A stretch of DNA of 64,000 nucleotides from Paracidovorax wautersii (GTDB taxonomy: Bacteria > Pseudomonadota > Gammaproteobacteria > Burkholderiales > Burkholderiaceae_C), in contig NZ_FONX01000005.1 in assembly GCF_900113035.1 (NCBI RefSeq), positions 1 through 64,000 of the forward strand, written 5' to 3'. Positions 18,059-27,254 of this stretch are shown one piece after another (position 1 is the stretch's first letter; the number at the start of each line of letters is the position of its first letter). The translations under genes were made by a program, and so were the position numbers. Below the pieces are notes generated by a model, which was not told where the DNA came from, ran no database searches, and saw only the letters and a program-made list of their open reading frames with translations.

Positions 18059-20125
18059 TCAGGCCGTGGCGGACTCCGCGTCCGCCATGCCGCGGTGGCG
18101 CAGCAGGGCGTCGATGGCCGGCGCCCGGCCCCGGAAGGCCTGGAACGACTCGATGGCCGGGCGGCTGCCGCCCGCTTCCAGGATGGAGCGCAGGTAGCGC
18201 TCGCCCGTGCTGCGCTCGGCCACGCCCGGCTCGCGCGCTTCTTCCTCGAAGGCGGCATAGGCGTCGGCGCTCAGCACCTCGGCCCACTGGTAGCTGTAGT
18301 AGCCCGCCGCATAGCCGCCCGCGAAGATGTGGCTGAAGGCGTGCGTGTAGCGCACGTAGGGCGCCTGCGGCAGCACGGCGATCTCGCGGCTCACGGCCTG
18401 CATGGTGGGCACGGTCTGCGGGGCGGGGTCGGTGTGCAGGCGCAGATCCACCAGCGAGCGTTCGACCTGGTTCAGCGTCTGCATGCCGGACTGGAAGTTC
18501 TTCGCGGCCAGCATCTTGCGGTAGAGCGCTTCGGGCAGCGGCTCGCCGGTGTCGGCGTGGGCGGTGATGGCCTGCAGCACGGGCCATTCCCAGCAGAAGT
18601 TCTCCATCATCTGGCTGGGCAGTTCCACGGCGTCCCACTCCACGCCGCGGATGCCGGCCACGTCCAGCGTGTCCACCTGGGTCAGCAGGTGGTGCAGCGC
18701 GTGCCCGAATTCATGGAACAGCGTGACCACGTCGCCGTGCTCCAGCAGCGCCGGCCGGCCCTGCACGCCTTCGGCGAAGTTGCAGATCAGCACCGCCACG
18801 GGCAGGCGCGGCTGGCTCTCGCCCGGGCGCTTCCAGCGGTTGACGATGCCGTTCATCCAGGCGCCGCCGCGCTTGCCCGGGCGCACGAAGGGGTCCAGGT
18901 AGAAGTGGCCCAGCGTCTGCCCGCCGCGCTCGATGCGGTAGGGCAGTACGGACGGGTGCCAGCCGTCGGCCGCCGTGGCGTGGATGGAGATGCCGAAGAG
19001 CTTCTCCGCCAGCTTGAACAGGCCCTGCAGCACCGTGGGGAACGGGAAGTAGGGCTTGAGGTCCTGCGCGCTGAACCGGTAGCGGGCCTGCTTGAGCTTC
19101 TCGGAGATGAAGGCCCAGTCCCAGGGCTGGGGGTCTTCGATGTCCAGCGACTCGCTGGCGAAGGCGCGCAGCGCGGCCACGTCCTTCAGCGCCGAGGGGC
19201 GCGCCCGTGCGGCCAGGTCGCGCAGGAAGGCTTGCACCTCGGCGGGGCTGTTCGCCATCTTGGTGGCGAGCGACAGCTCTGCGTAGTTGGCGAAGCCCAG
19301 CATGGCGGCGAGCTCGCGGCGCAGCGCGAGGATCTCGTCGATGACCGGCGTGTTGTCCAGCTGCGCCTGTTCGGGCGGGGCCAGGTCGGATGCCCGCGTG
19401 CTGTTGGCGCGGTGCAGGCGCGCGCGCAGCTCGCGGTCTTCGGCGAACTGCATCACGGCCAGGTACACGGGCATCTTCAGGCTGAGCTTGAACTGCCCTT
19501 CGTGGCCGTCCGCCCGGGCCGCGGCCGCGGCGGCCTGCAGCGTGTCCTGGGGCAGGCCGGCCACCTCCTGCTCGGTGGCGAGGTAGTGCCAGCCGTCGGT
19601 GGCGTCCAGCGCGTTCTCGCTGAACTGCTTGCTCAGCGCTGCCAGGCGTGCCTTGATGGCGGCAAAGCGCTGCTGCGCCGGGCCGGCCAGATGGGCGCCC
19701 GACAGCTCGAAGCCCTGCAGCGCCAGGGTGCGGGCGCGGGCCTGGGCGGGGGTGAGCGTTGCCGGGTCCAGCCGCTCGTAGAGGCGGTGCAGCGGCGCGC
19801 TCGCACCGAGCTGCGTCCAGAACTCCACCACCTTGGGCATGGTCTCGCCGATGGCCTTGCGCAGGGCGGGGCTGTCGTTCACGGCGGCCAGGTGCTGCAC
19901 CACCAGCCAGTCGCGGCTCAACTGGTCGTTGGGCACGCCCAGCAGGCGTTCCAGCGTGGGCCAGTCCATGTCGGGCAGGCGCAGCAGCTCGTCCAGCGCC
20001 TGGCGTGCGCTGTCGAGGCGCTGGCCGATGGCGGCGGGAATGCCTGCGGGGTCGATGCCGGTGAAGGCGATGCCCGGGCCCGCGCAGGGAGCGGGCTGGG
20101 CGGTGTCGGGTGTTGCTTGCGTCAT
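18059..20125 (-). CDS. prlC: Oligopeptidase A (M3 family zinc metallopeptidase)
   Basis: 688 residues, the size of E. coli PrlC (680). It is a cytoplasmic endopeptidase that degrades peptides of moderate length. The zinc motif HEFGH is at 471-475, with the further Glu ligand about 25 residues on, in the GVEWDAVELPSQMMENF region typical of M3A. The start overlaps the stop of the Xaa-Pro aminopeptidase by ATGA. It is the last gene of a long same-strand run that begins at the TonB-dependent receptor. Confidence 0.95.
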   Translation of the reverse strand: MTQATPDTAQPAPCAGPGIAFTGIDPAGIPAAIGQRLDSARQALDELLRLPDMDWPTLERLLGVPNDQLSRDWLVVQHLAAVNDSPALRKAIGETMPKVVEFWTQLGASAPLHRLYERLDPATLTPAQARARTLALQGFELSGAHLAGPAQQRFAAIKARLAALSKQFSENALDATDGWHYLATEQEVAGLPQDTLQAAAAAARADGHEGQFKLSLKMPVYLAVMQFAEDRELRARLHRANSTRASDLAPPEQAQLDNTPVIDEILALRRELAAMLGFANYAELSLATKMANSPAEVQAFLRDLAARARPSALKDVAALRAFASESLDIEDPQPWDWAFISEKLKQARYRFSAQDLKPYFPFPTVLQGLFKLAEKLFGISIHATAADGWHPSVLPYRIERGGQTLGHFYLDPFVRPGKRGGAWMNGIVNRWKRPGESQPRLPVAVLICNFAEGVQGRPALLEHGDVVTLFHEFGHALHHLLTQVDTLDVAGIRGVEWDAVELPSQMMENFCWEWPVLQAITAHADTGEPLPEALYRKMLAAKNFQSGMQTLNQVERSLVDLRLHTDPAPQTVPTMQAVSREIAVLPQAPYVRYTHAFSHIFAGGYAAGYYSYQWAEVLSADAYAAFEEEAREPGVAERSTGERYLRSILEAGGSRPAIESFQAFRGRAPAIDALLRHRGMADAESATA

Positions 20126-21963
20126 GGAATGAGGGGTTGGGTGTGTTCCAGCAGCCACTGGCAGGCGGTGTCGTTGTCCAGGGCCGCGAGGCCGGGCAGC
20201 AGCGCCTCGCGCACGGTGGCGTGGTAGCGGTTGAGCCAGCGCACCTCTTCGGCCGTCAGCAGTTCGTGGCAGATGCAGCGCAGGTCGATAGGGCAGAGCG
20301 TCAGCGTCTCGAAGGCCAGGAAGCGGCCGAAGGCGCTTTCGCCGGCGTCGGCCGCCAGCACCAGGTTCTCGATGCGCACGCCCCAGCGCCCGGGGCGGTA
20401 GATGCCGGGCTCGACCGAGGTGACCATGCCGGCGTGGATGACCGAGTCCTCGCCCGAGTCGCCGCGCACCGAGATCGACTGCGGCCCCTCGTGGACGTTG
20501 AGGAACCAGCCCACTCCGTGCCCGGTGCCGTGGCCGTAGTCGATGCTCTCGCGCCAGATCGGCGCGCGGGCCACGGCGTCGATCATGGGCGCCCGCGTGC
20601 CTTGCGGAAAGTGCAGGGTGGACAGCGCGATCATCCCCTTGAGCACCAGCGTGCAGTCGCGCCGCTGGGCATGGCTGGGCCGGCCCACGGCCCACATGCG
20701 GGTGATGTCGGTGGTGCCGCCCGCGTACTGCCCGCCGGAATCGATGAGCAGCAGGCCGTCGCCTTCGATGCGGGCATGGGCGGCCTCGGTGGCCCGGTAG
20801 TGCGGCATGGCGCCGTTGGCGTTGAAGGCGGCGATGGTGGCGAAGCTCGGGCCCTTGAAGCCCGGCTGGCGGGCCCGCGCGGCGGTGATCTGCGTGTCGA
20901 TGTCCAGCTCGGTGGGCGCTTCGCCGCGCTGCAGCTGGGCTTGCAGCGCCGCGAAGAATTCTGCCAGCGCCAGGCCGTCGTGCACCATGGTGCGGCGGAT
21001 GGCTGCGGCTTCCTGCTCGCTCTTGCGCGACTTCATCAGCACGCAGGGGTTGGTGGCCTGCACCGCCACCACGCCCTGCGCCAATGCATGCAGGTGGCCG
21101 GCGGTCACCCGCCTGGGGTCGATCAGCACGCGGCTGCCGGGGGCGATGGCCTGCAGCGCGCGCTTGGCATCGCCATAGGGCGCGAGCGCGATGCCGTCGG
21201 CCAGCAGCGCCTGCTGCACCCCGGCCGGCATGCGGGCCGCGTCCACGAACAGCGTGGCGCCCTGCGGGCCGATCAGCAGGTGGGCGAGGAAGACCGGGTT
21301 GTAAGGCACGTCGCTGCCGCGCAGGCCCAGCAGCCAGGCGATGTCGTCCAGGCTGGAGAGGAAATGCCATTCGGCGCCGTGCGCCTGCAGCCGCTCGCGC
21401 AGCAGGCCCATGCGGTCCGCGCGCTCGTGGCCCTGCACGCCCGGGGGCAGGGCGGCGATGGGGGCGGCGGGCAGGGCCGGGCGGTCTGGCCAGACACCGG
21501 CGAGCGGGTCGGCGCCCGTGCGCAGCGGGTGGCCGTGGGCGGCGCAGGCGGCTTCGAGCTGCCGCAGCACGGCGACTGAGAGCACGTCGCCATCGACCGC
21601 CACGACGCCGCCCGGGCCGGCCAGGTGGCAGAGCGATTCGAGGTATTGGTGGGGCGCGCTAGGCAGGGTCTTGCGCATGGCGACGCCGCTGCCGGCGAGC
21701 TGGCGCTCGGCCTGCTCCCAGTAGCGGCTGTCCACCCAGAGTTCCGCGGCCTGCAGGCCGACGGCCAGCGTGCCGACCGAGCCGTCGAAGCCGCTGATCC
21801 AGCGCCGGCCCTGCCAGTGGCCGGGCAGGTATTCGGACAGGTGCGGGTCGGCCGACGGGATCAGGCAGGCGGCCAGGCCGTGGTCCTGCATGTGCCGGCG
21901 CAGCCGGGCCAGAGGGGTGCCGTCGGCGGGCGTGGGGAGTGTGGCGTGGATGAACTGGTTCAC
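20122..21963 (-). CDS. Xaa-Pro aminopeptidase (M24B), long form
   Basis: 613 residues. This is the long three-domain aminopeptidase P of the eukaryotic APP1 type rather than the 440-residue PepP, so no symbol is given. Two creatinase-like N-terminal domains are followed by a pita-bread domain. Metal ligands appear in LLLIDSGGQYAGGTTDITR, GHGTGHGVG and VTSVEPGIYRPGRWGVRIENL. The start is a GTG at 21963 that overlaps the pepA stop as GTGA, giving the N-terminus MNQFIHATL; no ATG fits. It removes N-terminal residues ahead of proline, complementing pepA and prlC on either side. Confidence 0.9.
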   Translation of the reverse strand: MNQFIHATLPTPADGTPLARLRRHMQDHGLAACLIPSADPHLSEYLPGHWQGRRWISGFDGSVGTLAVGLQAAELWVDSRYWEQAERQLAGSGVAMRKTLPSAPHQYLESLCHLAGPGGVVAVDGDVLSVAVLRQLEAACAAHGHPLRTGADPLAGVWPDRPALPAAPIAALPPGVQGHERADRMGLLRERLQAHGAEWHFLSSLDDIAWLLGLRGSDVPYNPVFLAHLLIGPQGATLFVDAARMPAGVQQALLADGIALAPYGDAKRALQAIAPGSRVLIDPRRVTAGHLHALAQGVVAVQATNPCVLMKSRKSEQEAAAIRRTMVHDGLALAEFFAALQAQLQRGEAPTELDIDTQITAARARQPGFKGPSFATIAAFNANGAMPHYRATEAAHARIEGDGLLLIDSGGQYAGGTTDITRMWAVGRPSHAQRRDCTLVLKGMIALSTLHFPQGTRAPMIDAVARAPIWRESIDYGHGTGHGVGWFLNVHEGPQSISVRGDSGEDSVIHAGMVTSVEPGIYRPGRWGVRIENLVLAADAGESAFGRFLAFETLTLCPIDLRCICHELLTAEEVRWLNRYHATVREALLPGLAALDNDTACQWLLEHTQPLIP

Positions 21964-23438
21964 GATGCGGCGCGGTCGATCAGGTACTGGGCGAGCAGGG
22001 GCACGGGCCGGCCGGTGCCGCCCTTGTCCTGGCCGCTCTTCCAGGCGGTGCCGGCGATGTCCAGGTGGGCCCAGGGGCCCTGCACGAAGCGCGAGAGAAA
22101 GCAGGCCGCCGTGACGCTGCCGCCGGGGCGCCCGCCGATGTTGGCGAGGTCGGCCACGCGCGACTTGAGCGACTCGTGGTAGGCCGCATCCAGCGGCATG
22201 CGCCAGGCCGGGTCGGCCATCTTGTCGCCCGCCGCCAGCAGGGCCTGGCCCAGCGCGTCGTTGTTGGCGTAGAGGCCGCTGCGCACATGGCCCAGCGCGA
22301 TCACGCAGGCGCCGGTCAGCGTGGCGATGTCGATGGTCTCGGCCGGGGCGAAGCGCTGCTGCGCATAGGTGAGCGCGTCGCAGAGGATCAGGCGGCCCTC
22401 GGCGTCGGTGTTCAGCACCTCGATGGTGGTGCCGCTCAGGGCCTTGATGACGTCGCCGGGTTTCAGCGCATTGCCGGCGGGCATGTTCTCGCAGGCCACG
22501 ATCACGGCGGCCAGGTTCACCTTGAGGCGCATCTCGGCGCAGGCCCGCAGCGTGCCCAGCACGCTGGCGGCGCCGCACATGTCGTACTTCATCTCGTCCA
22601 TGGCCTCGCCGGGCTTGAGCGAGATGCCGCCGGAGTCGAAGGTCACGCCCTTGCCGACCAGCGCCACGGGCGCGCGCTTGGCCTTGTCGCCCTGGTAGCG
22701 CAGCACGATCAGGCGCGGCTCCTGCGTGGAGCCCTGCGCCACGGCGAGGAAGGAGCGCATGCCCAGCGCCTCGATGGCGGCGCGGTCGAACACCTCCACC
22801 TCCAGGCCCCAGTCCCGGCCCAGCGCCTGGGCGGCCTCGGCCAGATGCACGGGGGTGCAGACGTTGGGCGGCGTGTTGCCCAGGTCGCGCGCCAGGGCCA
22901 CGCCGTTGGCGATGGCCTGCGCCTGCGAGAGCCGCGCGCGCAGGGCGCCGTGGCGTTTCTCGTCCGGCGTGGCGAAGCTCAGCGTGCGTTCGGGCGGCGG
23001 CGCGGGCTGCTCGCCCGTGCGGTAGGCGTCGAAGCGGTAGTCGGCCTGCTGCATCTCCAGCACGGCGTGGGCCCAGGCTTCTTCGTCGTCGCCCAGCGCC
23101 CAGACGATGTGCGCGGCGCGGGTGGCGGCCAGGGCCTTGGCCGCGGCGCGGGCCAGGGCGGCGGGCTCCGGCGCGGGGCCGGCGGCGGGCCCATCGGTGC
23201 CCACCAGCAGCAGGCGGCGCGCCCGCAGGCCGGCCACGGCCTGCAGCAGCAGCGTCTGGCCGGCCTTGCCGGCGAGCTCGCCTTCGGCGTGCAGGCGCGT
23301 CAGCAGGCCGTCCGTGGCCTGGTCGATGGCCTTGGCGAGGCCCTTGAACCTGGGGGCGGTGATGCCGACGACGAGGCAGTCGCATTCGGCTTCCAGCAGT
23401 CGGGCGGGGGTGGCGAAGGATTGCAGTTGGAATTTCAT
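21960..23438 (-). CDS. pepA: Cytosol (leucyl) aminopeptidase
   Basis: 492 residues, the M17 family length. The active-site signature NTDAEGR is at 343-349. Other metal-binding segments are VGKGVTFDSGGISLKP and YDMCGAA. It releases N-terminal amino acids, including Cys-Gly cleavage, and E. coli PepA also binds DNA at cer and car sites. The ATG at 23438 starts the typical MKFQLQS. It follows ExbD2 by 44 nt and overlaps the next gene by GTGA. Confidence 0.95.
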   Translation of the reverse strand: MKFQLQSFATPARLLEAECDCLVVGITAPRFKGLAKAIDQATDGLLTRLHAEGELAGKAGQTLLLQAVAGLRARRLLLVGTDGPAAGPAPEPAALARAAAKALAATRAAHIVWALGDDEEAWAHAVLEMQQADYRFDAYRTGEQPAPPPERTLSFATPDEKRHGALRARLSQAQAIANGVALARDLGNTPPNVCTPVHLAEAAQALGRDWGLEVEVFDRAAIEALGMRSFLAVAQGSTQEPRLIVLRYQGDKAKRAPVALVGKGVTFDSGGISLKPGEAMDEMKYDMCGAASVLGTLRACAEMRLKVNLAAVIVACENMPAGNALKPGDVIKALSGTTIEVLNTDAEGRLILCDALTYAQQRFAPAETIDIATLTGACVIALGHVRSGLYANNDALGQALLAAGDKMADPAWRMPLDAAYHESLKSRVADLANIGGRPGGSVTAACFLSRFVQGPWAHLDIAGTAWKSGQDKGGTGRPVPLLAQYLIDRAAS

Positions 23439-23482
23439 GGAGAGGTGTCCGGTTCGTTCGGGGTGGCGTGGCGCGGAGCGGT

Positions 23483-23908
23483 TCAGTCGAACTGTTCCTG
23501 GCCCGTCAGCCCGACCTTGGTGAGCCCGTGCTGCTTGATGGAGGCCATCACATGCACCACGGTGGCGTAGTTGGCAAGCGCGTCGGGGCGCACGTGCAGC
23601 TCGGGGTGGTCCGGCTGGGTGGCGGCGGCGGTCAGCCGTTCGTTCAGCGTGGCGAGGTCGATGGTCTCGCCGTTCCACTGGATGCGGTCCTTGGGGCCGA
23701 TGCCGATGCGCACGATGCGTATTTCCTTCGGCGGTGGCGGCGGGCTGTCGGTGGGCGCGGGCAGGTCCAGCTCCACGGTATGCAGCTGCATCGGGATGGT
23801 GATGATCAGCATGATGAGCAGCACCAGCATCACGTCGATGAGCGGCGTGGTGTTGATCTCCATCATCAGCGCGGTGTCGGGCTTCTTTCCCTGTCTCGGC
23901 AAGGCCAT
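23483..23908 (-). CDS. exbD: ExbD/TolR-type proton channel subunit (second ExbD)
   Basis: 141 residues. A short cytoplasmic N-terminus precedes one membrane helix with the essential Asp in INTTPLIDVMLVLLIMLIITIPM, then a periplasmic domain with a Pro-rich stretch (PAPTDSPPPPP). It works with ExbB to energise TonB by proton flow. It is the second of two exbD genes in tandem, 15 nt after the first. The arrangement tonB-exbB-exbD1-exbD2 is the one described in Xanthomonas campestris. Confidence 0.93.
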   Translation of the reverse strand: MALPRQGKKPDTALMMEINTTPLIDVMLVLLIMLIITIPMQLHTVELDLPAPTDSPPPPPKEIRIVRIGIGPKDRIQWNGETIDLATLNERLTAAATQPDHPELHVRPDALANYATVVHVMASIKQHGLTKVGLTGQEQFD

Positions 23909-23923
23909 GGCGGTTCTCCGGGG

Positions 23924-24343
23924 TCAGGGGGTGCGGACCGGTTCGGTCACGAAGCCCAGCTTCTCGATGCCGGCGTCCTGCGCGGCGCGCACGATGCGGC
24001 CCACCGGCAGGTAGGTGGCGGAGGCGTCGCCATAGACCTGCACCATGGGCTGGGGCTTGTGGGCCGCGGCTTCGGCGAAGCGCTGGCGCAGCGTATCGAG
24101 GCTGATGGGCACGGCGTTCCAGTAGATGCCGCCGTCGCGCGTCACCGAGAGGTCGATGTCTTCCACCTTGGCCTGGCGCGGGTCGTTGCTTTCCTTGGGC
24201 AGCACGACGGGCACGGTCTGCGTGGCCACCGGGATGGTGATGAGGAAGATGATGAGCAGCACCAGCATCACGTCCACCAGCGGCGTGGTGTTGATGGACG
24301 AGACCAGCGGGTCGCCGCTGTCCTGGCCGACGTTCATCGCCAT
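23924..24343 (-). CDS. exbD: ExbD/TolR-type proton channel subunit (first ExbD)
   Basis: 139 residues with the membrane helix SINTTPLVDVMLVLLIIFLI, which holds the essential Asp, and a periplasmic domain. It differs clearly from the second copy, especially in the periplasmic part (no poly-Pro stretch), so the pair is not a recent duplication. Its start lies 2 nt after the exbB stop, so translation is coupled. Confidence 0.94.
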   Translation of the reverse strand: MAMNVGQDSGDPLVSSINTTPLVDVMLVLLIIFLITIPVATQTVPVVLPKESNDPRQAKVEDIDLSVTRDGGIYWNAVPISLDTLRQRFAEAAAHKPQPMVQVYGDASATYLPVGRIVRAAQDAGIEKLGFVTEPVRTP

Positions 24344-24345
24344 GG

Positions 24346-25227
24346 TCAGGCCTCCAGCGTGATGGCGGGCTTGCCGCCCAGCAGCGCGGTGTGCAGGTGG
24401 GTGCCGAAGTCGCGCACCTCATCGAGCGCCACCTTGTTGCGGCGCACCAGCCAGTTGTAGCCCAGCACGGCGGGCACGGCGGCGGCCAGGCCGATGGCGG
24501 TCATGATCAGCGCCTCGCCCACAGGGCCGGCCACCTTGTCGATGCTGGCCTGGCCCGCCAGGCCGATGGCCGTGAGCGCGTGGTAGATGCCCCAGACGGT
24601 GCCGAAGAGGCCCACGAAAGGAGCCGTCGAGCCGACCGTGGCCAGCACCGCGAGGCCGCCCTGGAGGCGGTCGCCGATGGCGTCGATGGCCTGCAGCACC
24701 GACTGGCTCAGCCAGCTGTTGCGGTCCACCTGCTGGGTGAGCGGGCCTTCGTACTGCTTCTGGGCGATGAGCCCGGATTCGGCCACGTAGCGGAACACGC
24801 TGCGCTCAGGCAGCGCCTTGGAGGCGGCGCGCAGGTCGCCCTGGCGCCAGAAGTCGCCCTGCACCTGCTGCGCATCGCGGTGCACGCCGCGCTGCTCCAG
24901 CAGCTTGACGATGATCACGTACCAGCTGGTGGCCGACATGATGAGCAGGATGAACAGCGTGCCCCGGGAGACCAGGTCGCCGTGCTCCCACATGGCCTTG
25001 AAGCCATAGGGGTTCTGCTCGGGGTCCTTGCGCGGCGCGGCGGCCACGGAGGCCGTGGGTGCGGCGGCGGGCGTGGCCGTGGCCGTGGCTGGCGCGGTCT
25101 GCGCCGCATCGGTGGCGGGCGTGGCCTGCGCGGAGGCGCCGATGGGCGCGGCCAGCAGCGTCAGCGCGATCAGCGGTGCAGCGGCCAGGTGGCGCAGGGA
25201 AACGGTGTGGAACGGGCGTTGGGACAT
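24346..25227 (-). CDS. exbB: ExbB/TolQ-type proton channel subunit
   Basis: 293 residues. An N-terminal signal-like region and Ala/Thr/Pro-rich linker precede the core, as in longer ExbB proteins of Pseudomonas and Xanthomonas. Three membrane segments follow (around GTLFILLIMSATSWYVIIV, the GLAVLATVGSTAPFVGLFGTVWG region, and TAIGLAAAVPAVLGYNWLV). The conserved TAPFVGLFGTVWGI motif identifies the family. ATG 25227 is chosen over the in-frame ATG at 25248 because an AGAGAAAGAG purine tract precedes it. Confidence 0.94.
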   Translation of the reverse strand: MSQRPFHTVSLRHLAAAPLIALTLLAAPIGASAQATPATDAAQTAPATATATPAAAPTASVAAAPRKDPEQNPYGFKAMWEHGDLVSRGTLFILLIMSATSWYVIIVKLLEQRGVHRDAQQVQGDFWRQGDLRAASKALPERSVFRYVAESGLIAQKQYEGPLTQQVDRNSWLSQSVLQAIDAIGDRLQGGLAVLATVGSTAPFVGLFGTVWGIYHALTAIGLAGQASIDKVAGPVGEALIMTAIGLAAAVPAVLGYNWLVRRNKVALDEVRDFGTHLHTALLGGKPAITLEA

Positions 25228-25300
25228 GGCTCTTTCTCTAGGAATCAAGGCAAAAGGTGGGACGGGGTGGGCGGGCGGAACGGGGCGGCGGGGCGTCAGG

Positions 25301-26026
25301 TCATTTCAGGCGGAAGCTGAAGGGAACCCGCACGCGCACCGGCCGGCCCTGGCCCACGCAGCGCAGCTGGCGCATGGCTTCGAGCACGGGGCCTTCGAAC
25401 ACGTCCGAGCTGGCGCTGGCGATGCGCAGGTCTTCCACCGCGCCGCTGGGCGAGAGGTTGAACTCGGCCATCACCGTGCCTTCCAGCCCCTGGCGGCGGG
25501 CCCGCGAGGGGTAGCCCACCGCGTCGCGCACGGCGGCGTAGTTGGGGCAGGCCAGTTCGACCGAGGCCATGGCCGGCTGCGCCGGTGCCGGAGCCGGTGC
25601 CGGCGTGGGTGCGGGCGCCGGAGCGGGCGGCTGCACGGGGGGCGGAGCCGGGGCGGGTGGCGCCGGTGGCTGCGGCGCCGCAGGTGCGGGCGGAGGCGCC
25701 TCCACGGGCCGGGGCTGCGGCGCCGGCCGGGGCGGCGGCTTCGGCGCCGGTGGCTTGGGCTGGTGCGTGGGAGGCGGTGGCTTCGGAGCGGGCGGCGGTG
25801 CAGGCGGCGGTGCAGGCGGCGGCGGGGGCGGCGCCACCTGGATCTTCGGCTCGGGCCGCTTTTCGGCCACCAGCGTGACCAGCAGCGCGTCCTTCTCGGG
25901 TTCCTTCTTGGGCAGCAGGTCGGTGCTGGTCACCAGCACGTAGGCCAGGCCGACGTGCAGGGCGGCGACCACCGCCAGGCCCGGCACGCGGTCGCGCAGT
26001 TCTTTCTTGGGGGGCTTTCTGTTCAT
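25301..26026 (-). CDS. tonB: TonB energy-transducing protein
   Basis: 241 residues. A short cytoplasmic N-terminus with basic and acidic residues precedes one membrane anchor (GLAVVAALHVGLAYVLVTS). A very long Pro/Ala/Lys/Gln-rich rod of about 110 residues spans the periplasm. The C-terminal TonB domain (about 160-241) has YPSRARRQGLEGTVMAEFNLSPSG and ends in VRVPFSFRLK. It starts 61 nt after the upstream PLP-enzyme gene and is followed by exbB at 73 nt. The proline-rich region makes the opposite strand look open, but those plus-strand ORFs are shadows. Confidence 0.93.
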   Translation of the reverse strand: MNRKPPKKELRDRVPGLAVVAALHVGLAYVLVTSTDLLPKKEPEKDALLVTLVAEKRPEPKIQVAPPPPPPAPPPAPPPAPKPPPPTHQPKPPAPKPPPRPAPQPRPVEAPPPAPAAPQPPAPPAPAPPPVQPPAPAPAPTPAPAPAPAQPAMASVELACPNYAAVRDAVGYPSRARRQGLEGTVMAEFNLSPSGAVEDLRIASASSDVFEGPVLEAMRQLRCVGQGRPVRVRVPFSFRLK

Positions 26027-26087
26027 GATGTCCAGGCCTTCCGGTGCGGTGTCTGCAGGCTGTGGGTGCGCGTGCGGTTCACGGGTC

Positions 26088-27254
26088 TCAGGCCCGGCTG
26101 TGCGCGCAGCGCAGCGCCGGGGCCAGCGGCGCGCCATCGAGGAAGCCTTGCAGCCGCTGCTGCGCCTGCGCGATGTCGATGCCGTTGCGCGCGTACCAGG
26201 CGCTGTCGTAGTAGCTCTGGGCGTAGCGCTCGCCGCTGTCGCAGAGGATGGAGACGATGGAGCCTTCACGCCCTTCGGCCGCCATCTGCTGCGCGGCCCA
26301 GAGCAGGCCGACGAAGTTGGTGCCGGTGGAGCCGCCCACGCGGCGGCCCAGCGCCTGCGAGACATGGCGCATGGCGGCGAGCGAGAGCGCATCGGGCACC
26401 TTGACCATGGCATCGACGCAGTGGGCGATGAAGCTGCGTTCCACCTGCGGGCGGCCGATGCCTTCGATGCGCGAGCCCTGGGGAACGGTCAGCGACATGT
26501 CGGGGCGGCCTTGCTGCACGTCTTCGTAGTAGTCGAAGAACACCGAGATCTCCGGGTCGGCGCAGAGGATGCGCGTGGGGTGCTGGCGGTAGCGCACGTA
26601 GCGGCCCAGCGTGGCGGAGGTGCCGCCGGTGCCGGGGCTGCAGACGATCCAGTCGGGCACCGGGTGCGGCTCCAGCTGCATCTGCCGGAAGATCGATTCC
26701 GCGATGTTGTTGTTGGCGCGCCAGTCGGTGGCCCGCTCGGCGTACATGAACTGGTCCATGAAGTGGCCGCCGCTTTCGCGGGCCAGCATCACGGAGGCCG
26801 CATGCAGGTCGCAGGCGCGCTCCACGAAGTGGCAGCGGCCGCCATGGAATTCGATGGCCGCGATCTTCTCGGGCGAGGTGGAGGCGGGCACCACGGCGAT
26901 GAAGGGCAGGCCCAGCAGGCGGGCGAAGTAGGCCTCCGAAACGGCCGTCGATCCGCTGGAGGCCTCGATCACCGGCGCGCCTTCGCGCAGCCAGCCGTTG
27001 GAGAGCGCGTAGAGGAACAGCGAGCGCGCCAGCCGGTGCTTGAGGCTGCCCGTGGGGTGGCTGGACTCGTCCTTCAGGTACGCGTCGATGCCCGGATAGC
27101 CGGGCAGCGGCAGGGGGATGAGGTGCGTGTCGGCCGAGCGGCGGAAGTCCGCCTCGATGCGCGCGATGCACTCGGCCTCCCAGGCGCGCTGGCGGCTGCG
27201 GCCCGGCCCGGGGGGCACGTGCGCGCGCAGGGGGGCAAGGGCTGCGTCCATCAT
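26088..27254 (-). CDS. PLP-dependent cysteine synthase-family enzyme, Cds1-like L-cysteine desulfhydrase
   Basis: 388 residues of fold type II. It matches the pattern of M. tuberculosis Cds1 and relatives: [34 protein letters not shown] with the likely PLP Lys72, [37 protein letters not shown] and [14 protein letters not shown]. Cds1 breaks L-cysteine into pyruvate, ammonia and sulfide. A true cysteine synthase would be shorter (about 310-320). Its start overlaps the S9 peptidase stop by ATGA, so the two are translationally coupled: a peptidase followed by an enzyme that can consume released cysteine. Reaction is inferred from family. Confidence 0.8.
   Translation of the reverse strand: MMDAALAPLRAHVPPGPGRSRQRAWEAECIARIEADFRRSADTHLIPLPLPGYPGIDAYLKDESSHPTGSLKHRLARSLFLYALSNGWLREGAPVIEASSGSTAVSEAYFARLLGLPFIAVVPASTSPEKIAAIEFHGGRCHFVERACDLHAASVMLARESGGHFMDQFMYAERATDWRANNNIAESIFRQMQLEPHPVPDWIVCSPGTGGTSATLGRYVRYRQHPTRILCADPEISVFFDYYEDVQQGRPDMSLTVPQGSRIEGIGRPQVERSFIAHCVDAMVKVPDALSLAAMRHVSQALGRRVGGSTGTNFVGLLWAAQQMAAEGREGSIVSILCDSGERYAQSYYDSAWYARNGIDIAQAQQRLQGFLDGAPLAPALRCAHSRA

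Noticed and set aside
25542-25943. Gly/Ala-rich plus-strand ORF opposite tonB
   Set aside because: It is the complement of the proline-rich rod of TonB, and such shadows are expected.
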